A DNA stretch of 64,000 bases from assembly GCA_000827495.1 (NCBI GenBank), contig KN817543.1, positions 124,001 through 188,000 on the forward strand, read 5' to 3'. The notes under the pieces are model-generated. The model worked only from the letters and a program-made list of their open reading frames with translations. It made no database searches and had not been told where the DNA came from. Below are positions 11,613 through 23,663 of this stretch, piece after piece. The DNA comes from Hypholoma sublateritium FD-334 SS-4. Its lineage: Eukaryota; Basidiomycota; Agaricomycetes; Agaricales; Strophariaceae. A program made the position numbers and the translations under genes. Each line of letters starts with the position of its first letter. Positions within the stretch are counted from its first letter, which is position 1.

Positions 11613-12776
11613 TTCAAATGAACTGGCCTTATCAAAGGAACAAAACCGACCACATGAACTTGAAGCCTGTAGAGGCCCATATGCCTAGAAATCGCGCAAG
11701 AACCTCGCCAGACCCCAAAGATACTAAAAGCAGACAATATTCTTCAGGTTCACTTACGAGCGTCAAGCCTTACACTCGTGCGTTCTATCTCAGTGCCCGT
11801 ATAAAAGTCTTGGCAAGGGAATTTCTGCTATTTTTGCACTCGATAAGCACCAGATACACGAGGGAGGGCAAACATAGAAGAGCACAAGACAAAGGTTACA
11901 TGGAAGAGATATCCCTTCTGAAAGAGCGATGGTTATCCCAGGGCATTACAGAACCAGGCGACTGGAATGCAGCTTAGCGTGCATGAACAACATAGATATT
12001 CGACGTGAAAGCGGGGGACCCAGACGCACGGCGCACCTCGGTGTATCAACATAGGTTGAAAAGGATAGTGTAGCGTACTCTGTAACACTACAGTAGAAGA
12101 AAATGGCATTCCCCAGAGACTTGTCAGCGACGGGAAAGAAGTTGGAAGGTGTGAAGCTGCCAGGCGTACTACTTCCAGCGACTCCGAGATTCCTGAATAG
12201 CAACTCCACGTAGACTCCAGCTTTCAGGTGTTCAACCGTTCACTACCGGTAGACAAGCAGGATTTGCGCCGCCAAGTGACATCGCAGCCATGAAAGTATA
12301 AATTAAGTCGATGTATTGCCGGGGAGAGGATGGGCATGAGACTAAGACTGAGCATCATGGTAGCTCGGAGCAAATCGGTTTCTTTGGCGTCGTCGTGAGA
12401 CTTCCAACCCTAACCCTATCCCGTACCAATGACGTTTCTCGCGCCCACAGTTCATTTCATTTTAAGTTACAGTGCGGCGAGTCATTAGGAGGAATCCATC
12501 CGACAATTGGTACAAAGGTACTCTCGTAGTAAGATGATACAAGCATAGACATATCATATGTACAAGAACAAGATACGTATAACTTCAAGTAGTACATATT
12601 TATTATTGAGTTGTTATTGAGTACATATTCCAACCGCTTCCAACCCGCTTCCAAGAAAAACAAAAATACACTCCGCCTCCATCTCACCACAACGACGCCC
12701 AGCACACAACGATATGATACACACGCGCCAACGCACGCCCCCATCTCCAACGACCGATTCATCAGAATCTCACGCA
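11613..12776. other. Upstream region of the metalloprotease; no other gene supported
   Basis: This probably contains the missing first exon and promoter of the fungalysin gene. One minus-strand frame (12209-11946, 87 codons) lacks family features. A CCAACCCTAACCC string near 12405 has only two telomere-like units. Confidence 0.35.
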
Positions 12777-15700
12777 TTATACCACCTTGTAGTGCCTGCT
12801 CTCGGGCGGGGTCACCGCCCAGTATGCCTCGCCGTAGTCGAGCGTGAGCTCAGTACCCGCTTTGATCTCGATCACTAATACACCGACGTGTATCTGCGTC
12901 AGCACCGCGCGGGTCTGGGCGGATGAGAGCGGAAGCACTAACGCGCGTAGATCCCGATGCGGTGTACGTATGGCATGGTATTCGCACAAAAATTCCCACA
13001 GCCCCGCGCGTTTGATGGGAGGCCCCGCGCGCGCCCCGGGAAGACTGTTTATGTTGAAACACTATATTCTAGTGTTTATAGCGTACTTGTTTGTATCTAA
13101 ACATCACAAATACTCATTTTCTGACCTCTTCGCAGCCATAAGTAAACCAGCAGCATCGTCGAGGTGAATCACGTGACTACCCAGAGCTCGCACTGCACGG
13201 CCCCGCACGGCTCCCACTCACATCATGGAAAGACTTGTCCCAAAATCGATATTATTCCGATGGTGAAAGATGAATATTACATCGTTGAAGCTATAAAATG
13301 GTTATTGGTTGACATAAGTAGATAATTGCTTGACTGTACATCTGATGTCTGCAATGATCCCTGCGGCGCCCTGTATCCCACCGAAAAGCATTGAATTAAT
13401 AAATAGATCCGAAAATACTGATTGTCGTAGTCATGACTGGTGACTAGCGATACAAAAATTCACGTATTGAAGCCAGCGTCGTCTAAAACGGAGCAAAGGC
13501 ACATTATCCTAAGCTTTGAGCTCCTTGATTTGCACTGAATATCTGTTAATAAATAAATTCTACACGAATACAAACACCATGTCTGTCTATTGCAGGCTTG
13601 TTGAGTAACAATGCGCTTGAAGTTTGAACACAGCAATCATAATTCCAAATCGCGCTGCGCAGGCGCGTAGCGCGACGACATCACGTGATTTCTTCACCAA
13701 AGCTTCTACCTATCTTAGGCTAGAGAAAATAGTAGGAAACATATGTTTGTGTCGTTTAGATACAATATAGTAGGGTAGAGGCACTAAGATATGGAATTTT
13801 AACGAGGGTTTATTTACTGACCCGCGCGCGGGGCATCCCATCAAACGCGCGGGGCTGTGGGAATTTTTGTGCGAATACCATGCCATAGTTCAGGAAGCGC
13901 GTCGCGTTCCCGAGGTTCCATGAGTCGATTATACGCTCCGTTCCCGGAAGCGCGCGCGCGTGCGCATCGTACGCCTGGGAGAGCTCGAACGCGTAGTTCA
14001 GCTTGACGTGGTGCTGTAGGCTACAATGTACGGGCGCCGAAGGGGTCAGCGGGGTGCGCTGTGTGTGATAGGGAGGGAGGGGAGGACGACGTACCGCGAG
14101 AGGTCGGGCACGTCGTCTTCTGCGATCTCGCCGACGTACTCTGTAAAATTTAAAACAGGTGTGAACACTTCTTTCAGCGCACTGGATTTGAATTTAGCTT
14201 GGCGAAAGAGCGTACCGCCGACACACGCGTCTTTGGGGATGGTGGACACGGCGAACGCGCCGAGCCCGAACTTGCTCGTTTTGACGTGGATCGGCTGTAC
14301 ACATCGTACACATCGGGTGGTTAATATTTATACGTGTGCGGAGCGGACGGAAGGAAGGGAAATGGGGGAGAACTTGACTTACGTGCGACTCGCCCTGCTG
14401 CAGGGAGCGGTTGCGGCACTTGCCGTGGGCGCCTGTGTCAATGGCACGTCAGCGATTGGCGTGTCTATATTTATGGAAGTGGTGATACTTACGGCTGTAC
14501 GGAGAGCGTGTGCGAATCATATCAGCGCAGATATGGAATATATAGAGATACGACGGAACGCGGATGCGAGGATGCGGGTGGGGAAAAATACAAGGATTGT
14601 TAAAAAGATGAATATAAACATCAAAACGACGACACGAAAAAAAGACGCACCGCGCCCCACACCCCACACACACCTCCGGATCGCACTCCCGCCCGTGCGC
14701 CCTGCAAGGACACGAGTCGTCGTCTGCGCACAGATTCCTCTCTGCCCCGCCTCCCCCATCCACAGCGCCAGCGCCATCGGCCCCCGCGGCGTCGTCCCGC
14801 GTGCGGGCCTTGCCCTTCCTTCCTGGGACGACGTCAATGGGTTTGTACTTGGTGGATTTACACCGGCAGCCGGGGAAGCGGAGGGCGCCTGTCGGTGGGT
14901 GGTGAGTGGGGGATGGGGGAGACAGGTGGGTGGGGGAAAGGAGGACGCACACGTAGGACCACAGCGGCATGTGCGCATGCAGTGCTGCTCGCGCGCGGCG
15001 CAGACGCAGTCGACGGCGTCCCGTATGGCAGTTATGTCCCGCGAGCACGGGCCGGCGTGCGCGCAGGGGCCGGCGGGGCTATATCCCGGTGTCAGTCAGT
15101 CGGTCAGCGTTGCAGGCGTGAGGGAGGGGGAGGGGGGGAAAGCGCACTGAGGTGTGAGGACGGCACTTCGCGCGGTTAGGAGCGTATCTTCCACTGTGTG
15201 CGTTGTGAGTGAGTACGTGAGTGAGTGATTAGGAGGGAAAGGGGGGAAGGGGGAATGGGTAAAGGGAGAGGCGCACCGAATTTGATGGAGGGTTTCTTGG
15301 GCTTTGCTTTGGGGTTGGGCGCGGAATGGACGGCGGTGTCGGGGATGGTGCGGAGGCGGGCGACGTACATCTATTTTTTTAGGAATAAATAAATAATGAT
15401 GATTTTTGGGAGTACGACATACCTCGATGCACGACTTCCTGCAGATCACGGCGAGGTCGCACGGCGCCGTGTCGGGCGCGAGCTTGATCACGCTGGCGAA
15501 GAGCGCGTGGTCGGCGTCGTCCCAGTGTGCGTTCTCCTTTCCCCCCCAAAAATCAATCAACATCCACAAAAAATAACCCCCAGTATCCACGTACCATACC
15601 CTCCACATCCTCCTCGCTCACATGTTTATAACACCCCACCCCACACGGCGCCCCCTCCATATCACGGATCATCGCAGAAGTGAGATGGGGGGTAGGCGGG

Positions 15701-16629
15701 ACGAACGCGGGCATCGGTGCGTGCAGCCGGCAGAGGGGCATGATGCAGTTGAGGTTCGCGCAAAAGGAGGGGAGGAAGGCGGTGAGGTTGTCGTATAGGT
15801 TGGTGTTGTGGGTGGGGGGAGGGGAGGCGTCGGCGAGGGTGAACGTGGGGAGGGTGCCGAGTTGTGAGCCGGGCCAGCGGAGGTAGTCCCTGCGCAAAAT
15901 GGCAAGGGAATTAGTTTTTTTGAAGAAAAAATAGATTGGGGGCAGGGGGGGCGGGGCGCACCGCCGGGACATGGCGACGATCATGCTGCGTACGGGCGTG
16001 TCGAAGATGCCGAGTGCGTCGATGGCGTCGAGCGGGAGGTGGTGCTGGAAGTGCAGCCGGCGCGCGGTGTCGTACTCGATGATCTGCACTGCATTCGTCG
16101 GGATCAGATCATGAGGCGGGATCAGATAATTAGGCGCCCACGCACGATTAGCAGGATAAGGAGTACCCGCGGCGCCGGCGCCGCGCATGGGCACGCTGCG
16201 CGACGCGGGCGCGCACATCGTGTACCGCGGGTACGCATTGAACGGCACGATGCGCTGCACGGCGCTCGTAGTGCGCACGCGCGTGTGCGGCCCGCCGGTG
16301 TGCGGGTTGTACTCGTCGACGTCGAAGTATATCACGTCTTCTTCGGCGGCGGAGGAGTCACTGTCGGGGAGGAAGAGCGCCTCCGAGCGCGGCCACGCTG
16401 CAGCTGGATTGGGTGTGGGGAGCGGCGGCGGGGCGCGGTGTGGCGCGCGCAATAGACGCGCGAGAGTTGTGCGGGCGTGCTCCTGCGCCCAGGCGGCGAA
16501 CGCGGCGCGCGTGTCTTCGTACACGCGCAACGCGGTCTCGCGCTGAGTGATGATGTCGTCGAGGTCAGGTGGGCCCGCGTCTGAGGCGCCGGGCGAGCGC
16601 ATTATCTCGTCCGAGTCGGAGGAGGACAT
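12777..16629 (-). pseudogene. EZH/KMT6-type histone H3K27 methyltransferase, SET domain split by transposon
   Basis: Exons found: 16629-15962, 15889-15595, 15536-15423, 15370-15277, 15078-14951, 14888-about 14670, 14432-14383, 14294-14216, 14140-14095, 14020-13888, then after the inserted element 12970-12943 and 12874-12777. Order of parts matches the catalytic subunit of Polycomb complex 2: a Cys cluster (CANLNCIMPLCRLH then CGVGCYKH), a SANT-like block (WDDADHALFASVIKLAPD), a CXC domain (GPCSRDITAIRD, RFPGCRCKSTKY, SCPCRAHGRECDPEVC) and a SET domain (KFGLGAFAVSTIPKDA, EYVGEIAEDDV, then RIGIYALIEIKAG and ELTLDYGEAYW). Two points are off. The join from exon 4 to exon 5 is one base out of phase, so a small exon may be missed. 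The SET motif normally reading N-H-S is FLNY, and the following 12-15 residues before RIGIYA are missing. The element at 12971-13885 interrupts this very point. Confidence 0.85.
12971..13885. mobile_element. 915-bp non-autonomous TIR element, TA target duplication
   Basis: The ends are inverted repeats of about 64 bases starting TGGCATGGTATTCGCAC, with one mismatch over that length (near base 51). They are flanked by TA on both sides (12969-12970 and 13886-13887). No transposase is encoded inside, so it is a MITE-like element; the TA duplication suggests mobilisation by a Tc1/mariner-type transposase. Removing the element plus one TA restores a continuous reading frame through the SET domain of the host gene, which independently confirms the boundaries. 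The near-identity of its arms points to a young insertion. Confidence 0.85.
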
Positions 16630-18164
16630 TGGTGGGTGGGGAAGAACTTGGGAAGAACTGAGGGAATGGGTAAGAAATAGGCTACGGTGTGGGAAACGGG
16701 ATGTTACATCAGCGGGGGCGCGAGGCGTTGTCTATACTTAGCGCTAGGCTTGTTTGCGAAGTTCAACCACGGTACGTCCCTTGCTATGGCCTACCACCAC
16801 TACTCACCAAATACCCCAACGATTTGAGCCCTATTGCTCCTCTCGTACCTCTCCTACGCAACATACTTCCACACCGTTTGCCAAGCGCAGTCCTGCGTCG
16901 TCTGACGTCTACCTTTAATCTTCCTTCGTCTCCGCGCGACGAACCGCTTCCTGGCGTGCACCCACCAGTCAGGTGCGTCCCAAACCCCTTTTTCTGCCCC
17001 TCTATGCACGTTTATTGACGCGCTGTGCTATGCAGGTCAGACTCCGCGCAGCATCGCCTCTCGTGCGCACGCCCCCTTCCCGTGTCCGTATCGAACGGAC
17101 CCCCCTCCATGTGTCCCAGCCTCCTCCCTCAAGGTACGCCTCCCGTCCTCACAGCGCCTCTAAGTACGCCGCCTGACGCGCGTATATAGTACCATGCCCT
17201 CTCGCGTACCAAGCACGCTGCCATCTTCGAGCAGCCCGGCTCCCTCCCTCCTCCCGCGCGTGCCGATCGCCCTGTCGGTCTCAGCACCACGCCCGCCGCA
17301 TTCATCGCTCTGTGCAGCGTGTCGGATGCTGTATATCGCCCACGGTGCTGCCAGACAGTGAGCTGGACATTGAAAAACGAACATTTTTTTTTGCCACGCG
17401 CACCGTCTACGCTGCGACGTCGGGCTACATCGCTGATGCACCCTACGCGGGTGATGTCAAAGGGAGGGTGGTCGGAGGTCGCGCTGACGCGTCATGAGTA
17501 CTCCGTGGTTGTCGACGCGCCGTACGGCATCGCAAACCCTTGCTCCCGCGTTCGTCAAATAGCTGGAGAAAAAAGATAGTACGTCTCTCTTCCGCCCTCG
17601 TTTCTCCCTTTTTTTCTTCCCGCGCCGTCCTTCCAACGCCCCTTTTTGACGCACCCGACAGCTCTCTGCCCACCCAAAACACCATTGCACCCGCTTCCGT
17701 TCCGCCCCCCCCCCGACGGCGTGCCCCCCTCCGACCCGCAGCCGCCCTCCGATCGTTGCCTCCCTGCCGCCCTCCGATCCGCACCCCTCTGCCTCTCCAG
17801 CCCTCCCTCCCGCAGGACGCGTCCCGCCCCGCGAATCGACGCCAACTCATCCCGCGCCGCGCCGCGCAGGGGCTCTTCCGGCCCGACCCCTGATACACGA
17901 TGGACGACTTTGCCGGCGACGCGCGGCGCAGGAGCTGCCACCGCCTGACTGTGTTCATGCGCGGCAGGACTTCTTACCTTCGACAGCGGAGCAATGCCGC
18001 CAACGGGTGTCCTTCCTGAGCGCTTGAGCGCGCGTGCCACAGAGCAGGGGTGTGCTGCAGGTGGGAAGCCCGTCTGCGATGCATCTGTAATCAGCCTCAT
18101 GCGTACATGCAGGCGATTCCTCATGCGACAGCACGACATGCGCTTCGCGCAAGGTGTGGACGGC
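16630..18164. other. GC-rich DNA upstream of the methyltransferase gene, no gene supported
   Basis: The first part must hold the promoter of the EZH-like gene. From about 16.9 kb onward the DNA is rich in CG dinucleotides and Pro/Arg-coding triplets. Frames are open on several strands at once because stops are rare, not because of coding constraint. Confidence 0.4.
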
Positions 18165-18518
18165 GTGCGGCGGCGAACACATGCTGGCCCTCCAAAGACG
18201 CGCGGCGCAGGGACTGCGGAGCGACGGTGCCGTCGCCTAGCGCCCGAACACGCGCGCTGCAGTTGTGGAGTCGCGCGCGGCGCCTGCGCAGTGCGTGGAC
18301 AGCGTGTGGCGACGAACACCCTTACGAAGGCGCGCGGCGCAGCGCACTGACGAGCGAAGCTCGAGCACCCGCGCTGCAGACGGGGAGTCGCGCGCGGCAC
18401 CTGCGCGAAGTGCGCCGACGAATACTCCTACGAAGGCGCGTACAGCGGACGGACGAGCGACGGTACAGTCGCCTTACACTCAAGCACCCGCGCTGCAGAC
18501 AGGGAGTCGCGTGTCGCG
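18165..18518. repeat. Three tandem units of about 115 bp
   Basis: Three adjacent degenerate copies begin near 18165, 18290 and 18409. Each contains a gacgaa(c/t)ac core, an aaggcgcg-like word, and then gcgctgcag followed by ggagtcgcg. The later two are the most alike. No protein family is evident in any frame. Confidence 0.6.
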
Positions 18519-21500
18519 CCGCCTCCTCTCTCCTATCCAGCGTGCACGTTCTGTCTGAAAACTACAAGGTACGGGTGCATTCTCTATCGAAATTGAAAGT
18601 GCCTGCTGAAACGACGCCGCAGCTGTGCGTTCGAGCAGCGCCGGCGTGCATCGGACTAACTACGAAGACCGCGCCGCCCTCACTTCGAACGACGCGCAGG
18701 TGCCAGCGATGTTCTACAAGGACCAGATCCCGCCGTGCACGACGAGCGCAGGCTGGGTCTGCGGCTCCGCGCGGCGCCATTGCCCGCAAGGCTCGAAGAC
18801 ACCCACAGCGCCCGTCTAGGGCGACACCTTCAGAGCGCGCCTGACGAGTCAACTCACCTGCGCGTTGTCTAGGACGCCCAGCGTTCACCGCGCGGCTGCT
18901 CCGACTGCGCCACGTCAGCGACCTTATACCTCGGTACCGCCCCTCCGTCATCGACCACTGACTCGACACCGCACGCGACCTGGATCCAGAAACATCAGCG
19001 GCGGCATATCGTCGTCAACGAGAGCACGTACCAGCGAGATCGACACAGTGCGGCGCGCAGCACCCGCCCGGCGACGCGCTAGAGCAGCGCATTCCGCGGG
19101 CCGCCGACACCAATGGAGAGTACGACGGTCCAGTGTGTGCGCCAATCGCAAGAGCGCGTCGCTTCTCCAGGCGGATCTACAACGGCGTGGCACTGTAAGC
19201 AGGCGCGTCTCGCAGGAGGCGGGATGCGTACCGCCCGTCGAGGCCGGATGCGGCGGATCGCACTGGACACCGCGCGCCTGCGCCCAAGTTCTGCGCCTCG
19301 CGACGTCAGCGGCTCGTTATCAGCGAGGAGCACACATACCAGCTGGGGCGCACCACAGCGCCGGGCGCCCATCGGTGAGTCTGTTTCCTTTCTCTGCGCA
19401 CGACGGCGCCATGCGCGTACTCACCGGTTCACAGTGCAGCGCCAATCTCCGCTGTCAGCACCGACGACGCCGGTGTCCAGAGCCGCGATATGCACAAACG
19501 AAGAGCGGTCAGCGCTGGGCATCGACTTGCTTACTCTGGGAAGGTGCGCGATGGCGAGGCGAACCAAACGCCGTAGCCAGCTGGGCGGCCGGTGCACCGC
19601 GGCGGGCGGGAGGCATGGAGCGAGGAGGGGCGAGCGGATACATCCGGCGTACGCAATCATATTCCGTGTATCTTTGTCAATACTTTACTTCAGCCTATGA
19701 AAATTGGACAGCGTACTCTTTATAAGTGTAATATACTAAATCCAAGATATTTAATGAATTTTTCCCGAAATGAAAGAGCGCGTGCGCGCGCGGCGCGGGG
19801 CAGCATCCGCGCATCATCTCTTTCAATGTGGCGCGCGTCACTTCCTGCCATTGACGCTAGGTTCGGCTGTAACTCCTAGCTGGCTTCCGAGTGCCTGGGA
19901 TTATCAAATAATGCTTCGCAAGGCCGCTTTGCGGCAGGGCCCACTACGCCATCTACTTAGAAGATTCACGTCAGTGTCGCTCAAACAAATTACATCGTAA
20001 AGTCANATANATTCAGGATAGGAATAGTAGTTTGTAATTTAAATATTCAACATTTGGCTGCCATGCATCTCACTCATGACCAGGACCGACCTCTAGTATC
20101 TACACATAGAAACGTTGGCACCAAATATGAAATCGACCACAAAAAAAACATACCGAAACCATCTTCGTCGGTTATAATGAGGCGTCCGCTACAGCATGAT
20201 AGTGAGCCGGGCTCGGACGATTGTCAATTAGCAGCTCTGAGACCAAGGCGAGCATGCGAAGGCGAAAATTTCACTGTCGCCGGCGATTTCCGGCCGAATA
20301 TCTGCCGATGTCTCGGTTTCTTGTATTATGGGCCAAAACGATGGGGGGGGAAAGAGCCTAAGGCCACGCTACTAAGCGTAGTGGGAATTGAAATGCATCT
20401 AGACTGCAACACGGCGAATGGAGTGAGTAGAAAGCTGTATTCCTTTCATCCAGTGCATCTCACCCGAAGTGCAGCTACTGCCCACGCTTTTCAAATAACA
20501 CAAACACTACTACATTAAACACAAGAGAAAACTTTGATATTGGGCGATATGCAAGAAATTCAGGCAGTACTAGGCTGCCGTGTCGTCATGTTCTGCAGAT
20601 CCCGAAGTCTCCGCTGGCAATGCCATCAGTTTGGTAAACATCTCTACTAGTCAGTGATGATTGATGGGATTGATGGAATAGCCGAGAGGAAGAGGCTATT
20701 TCTGCTGTGAATACGTACGTATTGGGGATGGGCTGGGGATGGGGGGATCGCCCTGTGTAACTTCTCGGGCATCTTGAATCTGACGATGCCTGCCAGACAC
20801 CGTTCCTTGTGAATTCTGACATTAAGGTAAGTAATAAATCACATAAAGTGGTCAATTTACTTACCTGCCTTCTCAGAAACGCACGCGTCGACTGACAGCA
20901 CATCGGACATGGCGCCGTGTTCGGTGTCGACCCAGTGGTCTACACACGATGGCGCTAGCTCGCGCAGAACGAGAGCAACTGACTCATATAGCCAACTGAC
21001 TCATATAGCGTACATACGTTACCGTAGGCGTCGTTCACAGCGCTCTCTAGCCGTGAGGTAGGTGACGTACACATGAAACATAGATGTTAACACTCACCGG
21101 CGCACTGAAGATCTCCAAATCACCTCATCACGGTGCGCATGACGACACCGCAGACTGGTAGAGAACTTTGACGGCTACGCGCCGTACTTGGGGCGAATTT
21201 GAGCGCTCAGCCGAATGTGCGACTGCACACAGCCCATAATTTATCCTAGGCACAATCGCGCTTTTTGCGGCTGTGAGAAGTAGTCAGCAGATAGATAGTG
21301 AACGCGATGACCAAGGAAATGAATGTACGGCGTCGGTGTAGCGTTCCACGGGAGGCGGCGGGCGGGTGGCGGAGTATGCGAGGTCGGGTCCAGCTGCGGC
21401 GGGCGCAGATATTCGAAGGGGAGCGAGCGCTGCGGCCAGCCGCCAAGCTCCGGCTGGCCAGGAGGAGTGCACTAGCCACGGGGAAAAGGATTAGGGATGG

Positions 21501-22085
21501 CGCGCACTCAACACCCCGAAAAGCGGAGTTTGAAGCCATTGCTCCCAACTGTACAGTTGCGGAGTTTGCCGAAAGTGGGATACGGGCCGACTTTTGAAAG
21601 TTCCATCCATCTCATCGCGCCGTCCGCCGTCCGCCGTCCCCCACAACCTACGCTCGAGTCTCGACGCTCCCGCGCTGTCCATAATCCGCCCAGCCGCCGT
21701 AGATATGGCGGTCATCACATGCGCAGTGCCTTCTTGGAGCGTATAGCTACGCGGCCGGGTGCCTCGAATGCCTCGTCGTCATCTTTCTCAAGGTATGTGC
21801 ATTCACTCCACGCCTCCTTGCGCGTGCCTCTCACGTCTCCGCACCAGTGTGTCCCTGGCCTGCGCAAGCGGCGTCAACGCCAATCACCCAGAGCGGCGAA
21901 GACGACATCGACGTCTCCAAAGGGCCAGAACTACGTACCTCCGGCGGAAGCGGGAGCGTCGCTGCTAGTGCTAGCCACGCGGGCCTGATGAGATAGAACC
22001 AATGACAGGCGGGGGCGACTCGCTGGAAATGGAAATGAATAGCTTTTGCGATTGTCAAGGATCGCTGTGGGAAGTTTACAATGCT
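18519..22085. other. GC-rich, repeat-like DNA; no supportable gene
   Basis: Long frames (up to 286 codons near 18.9-19.7 kb) run over several strands and lack motifs. A 154-codon plus-strand frame at 20054-20518 is also unrecognised. A 15-base direct repeat, actgactcatatagc, occurs twice at about 20969-21003. Two ambiguous bases lie near 20006. Confidence 0.4.
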
Positions 22086-23663
22086 AGCGTGTANAGATTA
22101 GGATTGTATGGNANGTCNAATCTGGGACTGTAGAATAGCTTTCTGTCGTCCGGGAACACAGATCTGGAAGGTGGNGGGATGAGAGCACCAGCGTTGTATG
22201 CCGCTACCTGCTCGGGCTCCAGCCATATGTGCCCATACCTGTGTGCGCGCTGGGGGAACCACAGAGCAGGGTCGGTACACCAGAAACACAAGTCCTGGTC
22301 ATCCTTCAAGAGAGGGTTTTCAAGTAAACATAAAATAAAATAAATGTTCAGGTACGACGCACCAGTCTGGCTCCCATNTACCACTGATCGTCTATCTCTT
22401 TCCGAGTCAGAATTTTNGGATGGAAATCGCAGAGGCGGGAAAGGGAGTAGCAGAAGCGCTTTACAGCAGCGCTAAAGATAATAGGGCGATNGANGTCTTC
22501 TGCTTTTCGCATGAGTATACCCTAGGCAGTAGATACATAAANCNACTGCAAACAAACAAAAAATGAAAAGAGAGAGATAGAGGGGACTTACAAACATATA
22601 TGACCCCTTTTTTATATGGGGCCAAAGTTGATCAAAGGTAACGGGGCGTCCGGTCTGGGCGCCGGCAACTAGGTTGGCAATTCCAAAGAACGGGGTTTCT
22701 ATCAGGTCAATGTTTGGGAACAGGGTGTAGTGTCTCTTGACCCATAAGGTGTAAATGAATCGATGGCCAGACATGACAAGGAAAGAATGGTACAGGATCA
22801 ATGATACACATATGACTTAAATAAATACACAAAATGTAATGACGGAGTCATACGGGTGTGCGGTAAATCATGGAATGCGGGAAACGATGGTGGGCAAAGC
22901 ATGTTTGGCACGCTTCGTTCTAGATTTGGCAAGTTCCGGGTGCTCAACTCAAAAAGGAAACGATGGGTCATGACGACGAACAGCAAAGACTCAACGCTCG
23001 CGCCTGACAAGACAATGAGCAGAGCTATCAACGAAACCATGTAGAACTAGACGCTGTGTACAACAAAGGGCCCATACTGTAGCAGGGAAGAACTACAGCA
23101 TGGTACAAGAAAACAGGGACAGAGTGCACTCTACTACGGGCTTGCTAATATACGGTATGATCTCCGTCTACAAGTATAAAGATCAGAATAAGCGCCTAAA
23201 ACTGTCATGAACTGCCCAGGCGCGAGCGCGGAGGAATACGGCCATTGGACTGAGCGCGGCACCCTAGCAACAAGTAAGCGCAGGAAGTTCTTCAAATCAA
23301 AAGCCACGCTGCAAATAGCGAACAATGTAGAAGAAGCGCGAATCTTCAGACAGAGAATGGGCGTTGGAAGAGCGCCACGTTCCTCCGGGAAAGGGGCGAT
23401 CGTGACAGAAAGAACATCTAAAATTAGAATGGAAGAAAGCATACGCACACATCGGGGGATAAGTTAATCAGCGACGCCGGCCCCCGATGGGCAGCTTCGC
23501 CATACTCAGGGATTTCCCTGGGTTTGGCTAATTTTCCAGCTTCACCACGGTAAAAAAACTGTAGCAATGTACTATCAGTTCCGCAGAGCCTTGACCTTAC
23601 TTCACTTGTAATCAACCTGTGAATGTTGACCTTGATTTCGATCCCAACAAGTTTGCAATTCAT
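22086..23663 (-). CDS. Possible multi-exon gene of unknown function
   Basis: Successive minus-strand open segments look coding in composition. From 5' to 3' they contain FFYRGEAGKLAKPREIPEYG, APFPEERGALPTPILCLKIR, VESLLFVVMTHRFLFELSTR, LFPNIDLIETPFFGIANLVA with TFDQLWPHIKKGSYM, RPIIFSAAVKRFCYSLSRLC, and finally DDQDLCFWCTDPALWFPQRA with HIWLEPEQVAAYNAGALI. Possible GT-AG junctions exist between some of them, but I could not fix all phases. Seven or more ambiguous bases lie between 22094 and 22544. I do not recognise the family. The last segment has several aromatic and acidic positions, as in a folded domain. This could be one gene, two genes or a decayed one. Confidence 0.35.

Noticed and set aside
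12403..12421. Telomere-like CCAACCCTAACCC
   Set aside because: Only two units, expected by chance at this scale, and no retroelement beside it.
14026..15150. 374-codon plus-strand open frame
   Set aside because: It is antisense to the CXC and SET exons of the methyltransferase gene, whose exons join with correct splice sites and known domains.
18165..18518. Possible CRISPR array
   Set aside because: Units are adjacent diverged copies without unique spacers, and the genome is eukaryotic.
18865..19725. 286-codon plus-strand open frame
   Set aside because: Arg/Ala-rich, with overlapping open frames on several strands in GC-rich DNA where stops are rare, and no domain or splice support.
20054..20518. 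154-codon plus-strand frame
   Set aside because: Composition is mixed, no domain or partner exon is seen, and it lies in repeat-like surroundings. It could be real but cannot be supported.
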